Source: an uncultured Clostridia bacterium
Lineage (GTDB): Bacteria > Bacillota > Clostridia > UBA1381
Direction of reading: 5' to 3'
NCBI GenBank assembly: GCA_947631235.1
Contig: CANRKO010000013.1
Location: 1 to 64,000, forward strand
Length of the DNA: 64,000 nt
In this document: one piece after another, positions 40,486 through 48,692 of the stretch
How the letters are laid out: each line of letters starts with the position of its first letter
How positions within the stretch are numbered: position 1 is the first letter of the stretch
The notes under the pieces: generated by a model
The model's database searches: none
Told to the model about the DNA's origin: nothing
The model's input: the letters and a program-made list of their open reading frames with translations, nothing else
Position numbers and translations under genes: made by a program

Positions 40486-40809
40486 TCATAATAGCGTTTG
40501 TAAATTTCGCGCACGCCAGCGTTTCATGGTCATTTCGCATGGATAATCTTCATATCCAAGAGTATCGGACGTTATAAGTCCTTCTGTTACTCCGATTATT
40601 ATTTCCGACTCATATTGTTTGTACGGAAATATAATTTTAGGAATCATTCTATGTATAGTACCACATGCTTTGCACCGGAATCTTTTTATTCTTATCCAAA
40701 CCGTTCTTCGCATCTTCGTCCGTACAATTCTCTTAACGCTGTCATAGTATTTCAATTTTCTTCCGCATTTCGGACACACTGTTTCTCGTTCGGTAATCAA
40801 GTATACCAC
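40486..40809 (-). CDS. DUF6431-like zinc-ribbon phage protein
   Basis: A 107-residue protein starting from GTG, with CPKCGRKLKYYDSVKR and FRCKACGTIHRMIPKI, two C-x-x-C knuckles of a zinc ribbon, and a C-terminal helical part that resembles transposase-type DNA-binding segments (GVTEGLITSDTLGYEDYPCE). It matches the DUF6431 pattern of clostridial mobile elements. It is the last gene before the attachment site. Its 3' end overlaps the 25-bp element copy 4. Confidence 0.7.
   Translation of the reverse strand: MVYLITERETVCPKCGRKLKYYDSVKRIVRTKMRRTVWIRIKRFRCKACGTIHRMIPKIIFPYKQYESEIIIGVTEGLITSDTLGYEDYPCEMTMKRWRARNLQTLL
40487..40511 (-). promoter_or_regulatory. 25-bp early-region element, copy 4
   Basis: CATAATAGCG followed by TTTGTAAATTTCGCG on the plus strand, identical to copy 2. 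It lies within the last codons of the DUF6431-like gene and ahead of the downstream micro-ORF. Confidence 0.6.
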
Positions 40810-41022
40810 CCTTAATCTAAAATAAATTTTACCACCATTTTACCACCTTTTTGTTAAAAAATCTGCATTTTTCGAATTGTATGATTATAACTGCGTTTTG
40901 GACATTAAAGAAATAAAAAGAGCCTAAAAATGGCTCTATATCTCGGTTTGAAGGAATCTTAAAAAATATATATTAACCTATAAAAATAATAAAAAATGCT
41001 ATCTAATCATGGGACAAATCAA
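40810..41022. other. non-coding phage end
   Basis: AT-rich sequence between the last phage gene and the attachment site. It contains a tandem GGTGGTAAAAT (minus strand, ahead of the DUF6431-like gene) and a small hairpin AGAGCC-ATTTTTA-GGCTCT followed by TTTTTATTT at about 40,912-40,938. No gene was seen and no complete promoter is evident. Confidence 0.5.
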
Positions 41023-41079
41023 CTTAAAATCCCGTGGGAAGTGATTCCCGTACCGGTTCGACCCCGGTCATCGGCACCA
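41023..41079 (+). other. prophage attachment site: 3' half of tRNA-Leu(UAA)
   Basis: The sequence begins at the anticodon loop (CTTAAAA, anticodon TAA) and continues through the anticodon stem, a long variable arm (GTGGGAAGTGATTCCC), the T arm ACCGG-TTCGACC-CCGGT, the acceptor 3' strand CATCGGC and ACCA. No 5' half precedes it. This is the usual result of phage integration in a tRNA gene, with the complete tRNA expected at the other prophage end, outside the window. Confidence 0.85.
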
Positions 41080-41115
41080 AAAATGACCCGAAACCATGTG
41101 TTTCGGGTCATTTTT
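41080..41115 (+). terminator. tRNA terminator
   Basis: AATGACCCGAAAC and its exact complement GTTTCGGGTCATT enclose CATGT, followed by TTTTT or so. It originally terminated the tRNA-Leu gene and may also serve the convergent phosphoglucomutase gene. Confidence 0.9.
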
Positions 41116-41136
41116 ATTGAAATTATAATTACCTTA

Positions 41137-42873
41137 TCAGTCCAGTCCGAACTGCGCCTTACAGTCGGCGAGAACTTTCTCTATCTCCGCCGTTGCAGTC
41201 TCAAAGCTTTCGGCGAACGTGCCGAGATAAATCTTAATCTTCGGCTCCGTACCCGACGGACGGACGATGAAATACGTCTTATCGTCCGACAGGTTGTACT
41301 TCAGCACGTTCGACTTGGGCAATCCCGTAAGCGGCTTGACGCTGCCCTTGGTGTCCTTGATTGTCTGCGACTGATAGTCGGTGTAAAGCACAATGTCCAT
41401 ACCTGCGGCCTTTACGGGCGGGTTTTCGCGCAGACCCTTAAGCAGCGCAGCCATTTTCTCCATGCCGTCCTTGCCGGGCATCGTGAACGAAACGGTCTTT
41501 TCCGCGTAATAGCCGTATCTCTTGTACACGTCCATAAGCGCCTCGTAAAGCGACATGCCCTTTGTCTTATAGTACGCCGCCATTTCCGCGATAAGCATTG
41601 TCGCGACTACGCCGTCCTTATCGCGTGCGTGCGTGCCGACGAGGTAGCCGTAGCTTTCCTCAAAGCCGATGAGGTACGTGTGGTTCTTCTTCTCGGCAAA
41701 CTCGGTCATTTTTTCGCCGATGTATTTAAAGCCGGTGAGAACATTCATAACCTCAATGCCGTAGCTTTCGGCAATCGCAGCCGCAAGTTCGGTCGTTACG
41801 ATTGTCTTTATAACAACGCCGTCGGCGGGAAGAACGCCCTTTTCCTTCTTCGAACGGAGAATGTACTCAACGAGCAGCGCACCCGTCTGGTTACCCGTGA
41901 GCGTCCTGTAAACGCCGTCCGCGTCGCGGACAACGATACCCACGCGGTCGCAGTCGGGGTCTGTGCCTATAATAACGTCAACGTCGTTCTGCTTTGCCAT
42001 TTCGATAGCGATGTCGAACGCCTCTTTGTTCTCGGGGTTCGGCGAAACGACCGTCGGGAAGTTGCCGTCCTCGGTGTCCTGCTCCTTAACGACAAGCACG
42101 TTTTTAAAGCCTATGCGCTTTAAGATAGCCTGCACGGGGCGAGAACCTGTGCCGTGGAGAGGCGTATATATCAGCTTAAACGTGTCCGCTACCGCCTTTA
42201 CCGCTTCGGGGTTCTGCTGCTGTGTCTGTACAACGTCGAGGAATTTCTCGTCAAGCTCGCTGCCGGGAATTTCGAGAAGTCCCTTTTCCTTCGCCTCGTT
42301 GAGCGAGATATACTTTACGTCGTCGAATATGTCGTAGCTGTTTATCGCCGCGACAACAACGTCAGCCGCGTCGGGCGGCAGCTGTCCGCCGTCGGGACCG
42401 TACACCTTATAACCGTTGTACTCCTTCGGGTTGTGGCTCGCGGTAATCATAACGCCCGCCGCACAGCCGAGTTCTCTTATACCGAACGAAACCTCCGGCA
42501 CGGAATGTACTATCGGGAACAAATACGCCTTAACGCCCGCGGCGGTGAGAACCTTAGCCGTTTCTTCGGCGAATACGCGCGAGAAATTACGCGTGTCGTA
42601 GCCGATAAGAACGCCCGCCTTCGCCGCGTCATCGCCCCGCGACTTAACGTATTTCGCGACTCCCTGGCTCGCCTGGCGCACGTTGTAGATGTTCAGTCTG
42701 TTCGTACCCGCGCCGAGTATACCTCTCATGCCCGCCGTGCCGAATTCAAGGTCGCGGTAAAAACGCTCCTCTATCTCCTTTTCGTTGTCCGCTATGGCGC
42801 GCAGCTCCGCTTTTGTGTCGTCGTCAACGGCGTCGCTCGTCAGCCAGCGGTTATATGTCTCTTTGTAACCCAT
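41137..42873 (-). CDS. pgcA: alpha-phosphoglucomutase / phosphomannomutase
   Basis: A 578-residue cytoplasmic enzyme interconverting glucose 1- and 6-phosphate. Phosphoserine loop ITASHNP with Ser 146, metal loop GTDPDCDRVG, sugar-binding GFEESYG and phosphate-binding RPSGTEPK are all present. Length matches the Firmicutes PgcA type. AAGGAGGATAATTCG precedes the ATG. It is the first chromosomal gene after the prophage and converges on it. Confidence 0.95.
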   Translation of the reverse strand: MGYKETYNRWLTSDAVDDDTKAELRAIADNEKEIEERFYRDLEFGTAGMRGILGAGTNRLNIYNVRQASQGVAKYVKSRGDDAAKAGVLIGYDTRNFSRVFAEETAKVLTAAGVKAYLFPIVHSVPEVSFGIRELGCAAGVMITASHNPKEYNGYKVYGPDGGQLPPDAADVVVAAINSYDIFDDVKYISLNEAKEKGLLEIPGSELDEKFLDVVQTQQQNPEAVKAVADTFKLIYTPLHGTGSRPVQAILKRIGFKNVLVVKEQDTEDGNFPTVVSPNPENKEAFDIAIEMAKQNDVDVIIGTDPDCDRVGIVVRDADGVYRTLTGNQTGALLVEYILRSKKEKGVLPADGVVIKTIVTTELAAAIAESYGIEVMNVLTGFKYIGEKMTEFAEKKNHTYLIGFEESYGYLVGTHARDKDGVVATMLIAEMAAYYKTKGMSLYEALMDVYKRYGYYAEKTVSFTMPGKDGMEKMAALLKGLRENPPVKAAGMDIVLYTDYQSQTIKDTKGSVKPLTGLPKSNVLKYNLSDDKTYFIVRPSGTEPKIKIYLGTFAESFETATAEIEKVLADCKAQFGLD

Positions 42874-43016
42874 CGAATTATCCTCCTTGAAATTTCTTGT
42901 AGATAATTAGATTATACCACCGCGCCGCGCATTTTTCAATTATTATATATGTAAAATTTGGCGACTTTTTATAGTATAAATTGACAAATAGGGGCGTAAC
43001 ATTTTTTTATTTTGTA

Positions 43017-43045
43017 TTTACAATCGGGCAGAAATATGGTATAAT
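43017..43045 (+). promoter_or_regulatory. sigma-A promoter of the VbhA-Fic operon
   Basis: TTTACA at 43,017-43,022 and TATAAT at 43,040-43,045 are 17 bases apart, followed by AAGGAGAG and the ATG at 43,072. Confidence 0.85.
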
Positions 43046-43071
43046 ATATAGTAGTAAGGAGAGTGATTGCC

Positions 43072-43239
43072 ATGAGCGATACAGAAAGAATTATTGCCAA
43101 TGTAAACGCAACAATGGCAATGGAAGGTATGCCTTTGACGAACGACGATAAGATGAGAATACGCGACTGTCTTGAAGGAAAAAAAAGTTTTGACGAAACG
43201 GTTAAAGAACTTGTGGACTTTTACAGGAAAGCAGTATGA
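43072..43239 (+). CDS. VbhA-like antitoxin
   Basis: A 55-residue protein MSDTERIIANVNATMAMEGM, then GKKSFDETVKELVDFYR. The inhibitory-helix motif (S/T)-x-x-x-E-G that blocks Fic ATP binding is TMAMEG, residues 14-19. AGGAGAGTGATTGCC precedes the ATG. It overlaps the Fic gene as ATGA. It matches class I antitoxins such as VbhA. Confidence 0.88.
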   Translation: MSDTERIIANVNATMAMEGMPLTNDDKMRIRDCLEGKKSFDETVKELVDFYRKAV

Positions 43240-43847
43240 ATAATAAATATTACTATGAGTATGAATGGGACAGTAAATACTGTTACCCCCAATCTCATGT
43301 GCTGAAGAACAAATTAAATATAACCAATCAAGACGAACTTGATACTGCAGAACGTGCCATAACCGCTGTTAAAACTTCTCAGGCAAGTGTTAATCGTATA
43401 AAAGGTAATTTTGATTTTAAACATCTGAAAAGAATTCATAAGTTTTTATTTGAGGATATATATGATTGGGCAGGTTGTATCAGGACTGTAAATATATCTA
43501 AAGGTAATCAATTTTGCCGAGTTGATTATATCGAAACACAAATAAACGACCTTTTTAAGAAACTGAAAGATGAAAATTATTTGCTCGACTGTAAAACCAT
43601 AAATGAAATCGGAAAGCGGCTTGCATATTATTTGGGTGAAATAAATGTAATACATCCGTTCCGCGAGGGTAACGGAAGAACACAAAGACTGTTTATCGAG
43701 CATCTTGCTTATCATGCAGGGTATGAACTGGATTTTATGAAAATAAGCAGTCAGGATATGCTTGAGGCGAGTGTTAAAGCATATGCCTGTGAATATGATT
43801 TGATGGAAAAAATAATCATAAGCGCATTAACAAAAACCGATAAATAA
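43236..43847 (+). CDS. Fic domain toxin (AMP transferase)
   Basis: A 203-residue protein. The catalytic motif HPFREGNGR is at residues 140-148, in the position and form of FIC AMPylating enzymes. The flap region (about 77-96) precedes it. Class I Fic proteins are silenced by the upstream antitoxin. It is translationally coupled with that antitoxin through ATGA. The target protein is unknown. Confidence 0.93.
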   Translation: MNNKYYYEYEWDSKYCYPQSHVLKNKLNITNQDELDTAERAITAVKTSQASVNRIKGNFDFKHLKRIHKFLFEDIYDWAGCIRTVNISKGNQFCRVDYIETQINDLFKKLKDENYLLDCKTINEIGKRLAYYLGEINVIHPFREGNGRTQRLFIEHLAYHAGYELDFMKISSQDMLEASVKAYACEYDLMEKIIISALTKTDK

Positions 43848-43870
43848 GTGCGATTTTATGTATGATTAAG

Positions 43871-43899
43871 AAAACCGACGCTTTTGAGCGTCGGTTTTT
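43871..43899. terminator. bidirectional terminator
   Basis: AAAACCGACGC-TTTTGA-GCGTCGGTTTTT gives a 10-11 pair stem flanked by A and T runs on both sides. It serves the Fic operon and the convergent uxuB operon. Confidence 0.9.
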
Positions 43900-43902
43900 G
43901 GT

Positions 43903-45486
43903 TTACATATTTTTAAGCGCAAGCCGTACCGCGCCGGTACCGGCGAGCATTTGCGAGAACAGGTTCTCGACCTTTTCGCCGAGACCCGCGTCGTACAGGT
44001 CAACGCCGAAAAGATTGGCGTTCGATAGTATCGGCTTTAGTACCTCGTCGTCTATCTGCGGTTCGCCCAAGCGTATGCCGCCGAGCGATTTCTGCACGTC
44101 CGCGAGCGACGGGTCGGGCGACGGCGTAAACGCATTGCCCTCGTCGTCAACGGCGAGCGCGTAACGCAGCCAGCCCGCTATTACGAGCGGTACCGCGTTA
44201 AGGTCGGACGCATCGAGTTCGTCCGAAATCATATACGCCTTAATCGTCTCGCCGTAGCGCACGGGGATTTTCTGCGACGTGTCGGTCGCTATCCTCTGCG
44301 GCGCGTCGGGGATATACGGGTTCGGGAGACGGTCGTTTATAACCTCGTCGGCGAATTTTTCGGGGTCGATTATGACCGGATTTACAACGACCTTCATGCC
44401 CTCTTCTCTCACTGCGCGGACAAGCTTTACAAGGTCTGCGTCCTTCATTTCCTCCCAAATCGTCTTGTACCCCAAAAGGCAGCCGAACACGGCAAGAGCG
44501 GTATGCAGCGGGTTAAGGCAGGTCGTTACCTTCATTGTCTCTGCCTTGTTTACCGTTTCGCGCGTCGTCATGTACACGCCCGCCTTTTCAAGAGGCGGTC
44601 TGCCGTTGGGGAAATCGTCCTCAATCACGAGGTATTCGGGTATCTCGGCGTTTACAAACGGAGCGATGTATGTTCCCTTATCCGTCACGACAGGCGACAT
44701 ATCCTCCGCGCCCATTTCCTCAAGGCGCGTTTTAACGCTGTCGTCGGGGCGCGGCGTTATTTTGTCGATCATGCTCCACGGGAACGACACCTTCTGCGTC
44801 ATATACGCGGCAAAGTCATTATCCACGCTGCCGTTGTCGAGCCAGCCCTTCACGACGCGCATAACGCCGTCTTGGAGTTTTTCGCCGTTGTGGGAGCAGT
44901 TGTCCATGCTGACGACGGCGACGGGCGTTTCACAGCTTTTATACCGCGCGTACAGCATAGCCGCAATTACGCTCATCGTGTGTTTCGGCGACACGAGACC
45001 GTTTGCGATGTCGCTCTCGACCACGGGGAGCAGCCTGCCGTTTACGTCGGACGTGGCGTAGCCCTTTTCGGTGATTGTAAAGCTTATCATTTTAAGCGAC
45101 GGGTTTTCGGCTATTTCCTTTAAACGCCCGAAATCATCAGCCTTCACGCCTTCGGCTATGCCCGCCAGCACCTCGGCGTGCAGGTCGGAGCTTTTGCCCA
45201 TGAGGACGTTAAGCGTCAGATTGTCGTAAGGCTCGTAAATTTTGTCTATGATGTCAAAGTCAAAACTCTCGGCGGCGATTATGCCCGTGTTCATCTCGCC
45301 CGCGTTTAAAAGCCGCTGCGCGATAGAGCCGATAAAGCCGCGGAAAATATTTCCCGCCCCGAAGTGTACCCATTCGGGGAAATTCTTTGTCTGCTCGCGC
45401 ATGGCGGTTATGTCGAACTTCGGCAGCGCGATACCCGCCTTTTCCCACTCCGCGCGGTCGGCAATTCCGTTCAGGTTCAGTTTCAT
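43903..45486 (-). CDS. uxuB: fructuronate reductase (mannitol dehydrogenase family)
   Basis: A 527-residue NAD-dependent enzyme. The N-terminal dinucleotide fold starts at WVHFGAGNIFRGF; the catalytic Lys region lies in VSMDNCSHNGEKLQDGV, and WSMIDKITPRPDD follows as in fructuronate and mannonate reductases. It converts D-fructuronate to D-mannonate in hexuronate catabolism. It overlaps the end of the GH115 gene by four bases, so they form a glucuronate-use operon. Altronate or mannitol dehydrogenase is a less likely alternative. Confidence 0.85.
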   Translation of the reverse strand: MKLNLNGIADRAEWEKAGIALPKFDITAMREQTKNFPEWVHFGAGNIFRGFIGSIAQRLLNAGEMNTGIIAAESFDFDIIDKIYEPYDNLTLNVLMGKSSDLHAEVLAGIAEGVKADDFGRLKEIAENPSLKMISFTITEKGYATSDVNGRLLPVVESDIANGLVSPKHTMSVIAAMLYARYKSCETPVAVVSMDNCSHNGEKLQDGVMRVVKGWLDNGSVDNDFAAYMTQKVSFPWSMIDKITPRPDDSVKTRLEEMGAEDMSPVVTDKGTYIAPFVNAEIPEYLVIEDDFPNGRPPLEKAGVYMTTRETVNKAETMKVTTCLNPLHTALAVFGCLLGYKTIWEEMKDADLVKLVRAVREEGMKVVVNPVIIDPEKFADEVINDRLPNPYIPDAPQRIATDTSQKIPVRYGETIKAYMISDELDASDLNAVPLVIAGWLRYALAVDDEGNAFTPSPDPSLADVQKSLGGIRLGEPQIDDEVLKPILSNANLFGVDLYDAGLGEKVENLFSQMLAGTGAVRLALKNM

Positions 45487-47483
45487 TTTACATTTTCCTT
45501 TCTCTTAAACGCCTCGTAAAGCTCCCAATCTGTCATATGGTTGTCGTTTACGAGCAGCGTCATTATTTCCCTGTCCTCTGGCGCGTACACCGCGTCGCGG
45601 TACCACCTTACGTGGCTCGCGCTGTCGCCCTTTTCGCGCGCGAGACCCATTATTTTTTCAGCCATGTACGCGCTGTGTTTTATGTCGGCGAAACAGTCGT
45701 TATAGTAAAAATCCTTCCACACGCCGTACTCGCTCCCGCGCATTACGCGGTTCGACGTTTTGTAAAGCTCGGCGCACCGTCCGAACGTCATAAACGCGTT
45801 TTTAAAGTCGCCGTCCGCGTAGTACTCGTACCCCTCGCCGAATGTCTTTAAGCCTTCGGTGCAGTAGCGGTGAATGGCGGTCTGCATTAAAATCGTCGCG
45901 TCAAAAAGCCGCTTTGCGTCACCGTTAAGCTTTTCGCTCACGCTTTGACACCGCTTGTAAAACGCGGCTATGTTGTCTGTATTGTCGGCGGCAAAATCGG
46001 TGTACTTCTTTATCTGCTCCCGTATCGTACCCGCGCCGGAAATCCAGTTGAGTCCGGGTACATCGCTTTTGCCCTTGAACACGGCGTTCACAGCCACGCG
46101 CATCGGGTCGTTGTAAAACTGCTCTCCCGCGTGCTCGTCCTCGTTTTCACCAAAATTTAGCATCGCCGTGTGGTAGTCGCGGTAAACCGCCGCAACGTCG
46201 GCGTTTCCGCCGTAGTAATCGGCTGCAAAGCTTACGCTTTGCGTTTCATCGCTCACGCTCTCCCCCATCCATTTTTTACGCACCGCGTCGAGAAAATACG
46301 CGTGCGGGCGCACGTTCGAGCAGTTTATGAGCCAGTAGTCGGTCATGTTCTTGTCCGTGACCTCGGTAAGCTCCCTGTCCACGAAATCGACGCTGTTCGG
46401 GAACATCGTGATATGGTTCGCCGCCTGAAGGTCGTAAAAAGACACGTGGTAGTATATACCGCCGCTTTTCTGCCGTTCCTTCGGCATGGACGACACGCGC
46501 ACGGTGTGGTTGTCGCGGCGGCGCGTAACCATTTTGCCGAAACCGTTGTCCGCGCTTATTTTTATAACGTCCTCGGGCAGCGTTATTAAGCCCTTGTCGT
46601 ACAGCTCCATTACCTCGCCGTAGAGGTTTGTGCAGAAAACGGGGTTTTTGACGTGTTTAAGCACTATCCGACGCTGCAGTTCTATTATATCGCTTATCAT
46701 CTTGCCGCGCTTTTCGTCGGTGTCGAATTTACCGCTCGTGTCGTGGCTCCAGAAAGGCGCGTCGCCCTGTCCGCGGAAACCGAGACACCATATCGTCTTA
46801 CCGTCCTTCTGCTCGGTTACCGCGTCCTCCCACAGCTTATTGAAAAGGTCGGGGTGGTCGAGGTAGTTGGGTTTAAGGTCGGGGTACGCTCTCGCGAACA
46901 TTTCCGCGCCGAGCGGTTCGGCGTGGTGGTGCGTTATCCACAGCCCCATATCGGCGGCAAGACGGCGGTGCAGACGCGAGTTTTTGTCCGTGCCGGGTAT
47001 TACCATGTTGCCGCCGCAGCGCAAAAGCGCCTCGAAAGCCATACGCCACGGCTCTTCGCTGTCGCCGTCAATCGCCCATTTCATTATGAGAACCTCGTCG
47101 TTTATGAACCATCCGCGGTATTTTACGGCGGGTTTTACCGACTTATATTGTCCGCCTTTTACCGTTATTTCGTCCGTCTTTTCGATTTTTTGATCCATCC
47201 AGAACCAAAACGGCAGTATACCGAGGAATTTTTCGCTTATGTAAAGCAGTCCGTACACAAAGCCGAGACTGTCCGACGCGGCGACTGTTATCGTTTCGCC
47301 GACCGTAACGGTAAACTCCTCCTCTCCGAGCGACGCGTCACGCGTGAGTTTTATGATATTGCCGCGCGTAGGGTCGGTAAACTTTTTCTTTATGTCACGC
47401 GACAGTATATTCACGGCATTGATTACCGCGCCGGACGCGCCGTCATATTCGATACGCGTTCCCGCGTTTATAACAAAATCCAT
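45483..47483 (-). CDS. GH115 alpha-glucuronidase
   Basis: A 666-residue protein. The GH115 hallmark KYRGWFINDEVLIMKWAIDG is near residue 120, with GGNMVIPGTDKNSRLHRRLA and MGLWITHHHAEPLG downstream, and DYWLINCSNVRPHAYFLDAV near 385. The family removes (4-O-methyl)glucuronic acid from glucuronoxylan. No signal peptide is seen, so it likely acts inside the cell on imported oligosaccharides, and the released glucuronate could pass to the neighbouring reductase. Confidence 0.85.
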   Translation of the reverse strand: MDFVINAGTRIEYDGASGAVINAVNILSRDIKKKFTDPTRGNIIKLTRDASLGEEEFTVTVGETITVAASDSLGFVYGLLYISEKFLGILPFWFWMDQKIEKTDEITVKGGQYKSVKPAVKYRGWFINDEVLIMKWAIDGDSEEPWRMAFEALLRCGGNMVIPGTDKNSRLHRRLAADMGLWITHHHAEPLGAEMFARAYPDLKPNYLDHPDLFNKLWEDAVTEQKDGKTIWCLGFRGQGDAPFWSHDTSGKFDTDEKRGKMISDIIELQRRIVLKHVKNPVFCTNLYGEVMELYDKGLITLPEDVIKISADNGFGKMVTRRRDNHTVRVSSMPKERQKSGGIYYHVSFYDLQAANHITMFPNSVDFVDRELTEVTDKNMTDYWLINCSNVRPHAYFLDAVRKKWMGESVSDETQSVSFAADYYGGNADVAAVYRDYHTAMLNFGENEDEHAGEQFYNDPMRVAVNAVFKGKSDVPGLNWISGAGTIREQIKKYTDFAADNTDNIAAFYKRCQSVSEKLNGDAKRLFDATILMQTAIHRYCTEGLKTFGEGYEYYADGDFKNAFMTFGRCAELYKTSNRVMRGSEYGVWKDFYYNDCFADIKHSAYMAEKIMGLAREKGDSASHVRWYRDAVYAPEDREIMTLLVNDNHMTDWELYEAFKRKENVK

Positions 47484-47650
47484 ATTTATCCCCTTTAAAG
47501 CTTATTATGTGGTTATTGTAGCACAAAAAAATCAAATATTCCTTGCGATTTTTGCGTAAAATATTGACAATATTGTGCGTAATGATTTCGCTTGACATTT
47601 TCGGCGCGGGTGGTAAAATTAAATAAAGCAGATGTACGGAGGATAACGGA

Positions 47651-48643
47651 GTGAGGATAAAAAAATTACTTGCGGCTGCCGTGTGCGCGGCGTTTCTCGT
47701 CTCGTGCGGCGGCGCAAAGGAAACCGAAAAAACGATATTCGCGATGGACACCGTTATGAATATAAAAGCGTACGGCGCGGGCGCGAGGGCGGCTGTCGAT
47801 AATGCCGAAAACGAAATAAAGCGGCTCGAAACGCTCTTTTCACGTGGAAACGCCGACAGCGACATAGGCAGAATAAACGACGGCGCGTCGGCTGACGTTG
47901 CGCCCGAAACGGCTGAGCTTATAGAAACGGCTCTCGATGTGTCGTCGTCCACGGACGGCGCGTTTGACATCACGATCGCGCCCGTCATGGATTTGTGGGG
48001 GTTTTTCACGAAGGACTACCGCGTGCCGTCCGACGATGAAATCAAGGACGCGCTCAAATACGTGGATTACCGCCTCGTGAGCGTAAGCGGCACACGCGTG
48101 AACGTCGAAAACGGCATGAAACTCGACCTTGGCGGCATAGCGAAAGGGTATCTGTCGGGACGCATTATAAATATTTTTAAGGAGCATGGCGTTTCGTCGG
48201 GTATCGTGTCGCTCGGCGGCAACGTGCATTGTCTCGGTACAAGACCCGACGGCGGAGCGTGGCGCGTCGCGGTGCAAAACCCGTCGGGCGAGGGTTATAT
48301 CGGCGTTTTGTCGGTCACGGATAAGGCGGTCGTGACGTCGGGCGGGTATCAGCGGTATTTTGAGAGCAACGGCAAAACGTACCACCACATCATTGACCCG
48401 AAAACGGGCGTGAACGCGGAAAGCGGTCTTTCATCCGTAACGGTCGTGTCGGAGGACGGAGAGAGGGCGGACGCGCTGTCAACCGCGCTGTTCGTCATGG
48501 GGCTTGACGGCGCGGAAAAATATTACAGGGAACACGGCGGCTTTGAGACTGTGCTTGTGACCGACGGCGGCGAGGTGTACGTTACGGACGGACTTCAAGA
48601 CAGCTTTGAGAGCAAGTATGAATATAAGGTAATAAACGGATAA
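47651..48643 (+). CDS. apbE: FAD:protein FMN transferase (ApbE), lipoprotein
   Basis: A 330-residue protein starting from GTG after GGAGGATAACGGA. MRIKKLLAAAVCAAFLVSCG is a lipoprotein signal with Cys 19. ApbE features: KTIFAMDTVMNIKAYG, LDLGGIAKGYLSGRI, GIVSLGGNVHCLG, and HIIDPKTG followed by SSVTVVSEDGERADALSTAL. It attaches FMN covalently to membrane flavoproteins such as RnfG or NqrC subunits. Confidence 0.93.
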   Translation: MRIKKLLAAAVCAAFLVSCGGAKETEKTIFAMDTVMNIKAYGAGARAAVDNAENEIKRLETLFSRGNADSDIGRINDGASADVAPETAELIETALDVSSSTDGAFDITIAPVMDLWGFFTKDYRVPSDDEIKDALKYVDYRLVSVSGTRVNVENGMKLDLGGIAKGYLSGRIINIFKEHGVSSGIVSLGGNVHCLGTRPDGGAWRVAVQNPSGEGYIGVLSVTDKAVVTSGGYQRYFESNGKTYHHIIDPKTGVNAESGLSSVTVVSEDGERADALSTALFVMGLDGAEKYYREHGGFETVLVTDGGEVYVTDGLQDSFESKYEYKVING

Positions 48644-48645
48644 CG

Positions 48646-48682
48646 AAAAAACGCCGCCCGCGTAATGCGGAAGGCGTTTTTT
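48646..48682. terminator. bidirectional terminator after apbE
   Basis: AAAAAACGCC and GGCGTTTTTT enclose a second stem CCGC-GTAAT-GCGG. It serves apbE and the convergent Cys-rich gene. Confidence 0.88.
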
Positions 48683-48692
48683 GTACCGATTT

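Noticed and set aside
40996-42123. 375-codon plus-strand ORF over the phosphoglucomutase gene
   Set aside because: It is the antisense of a strongly conserved enzyme; its composition (Arg/Val/His-rich) is typical of a reversed reading frame, and no ribosome site precedes it.
42930-42965. Resemblance of tatatatgtaaaatttggcg to the 25-bp phage element
   Set aside because: Only the AT core matches, and it lies in the host DNA, so chance similarity is likelier.
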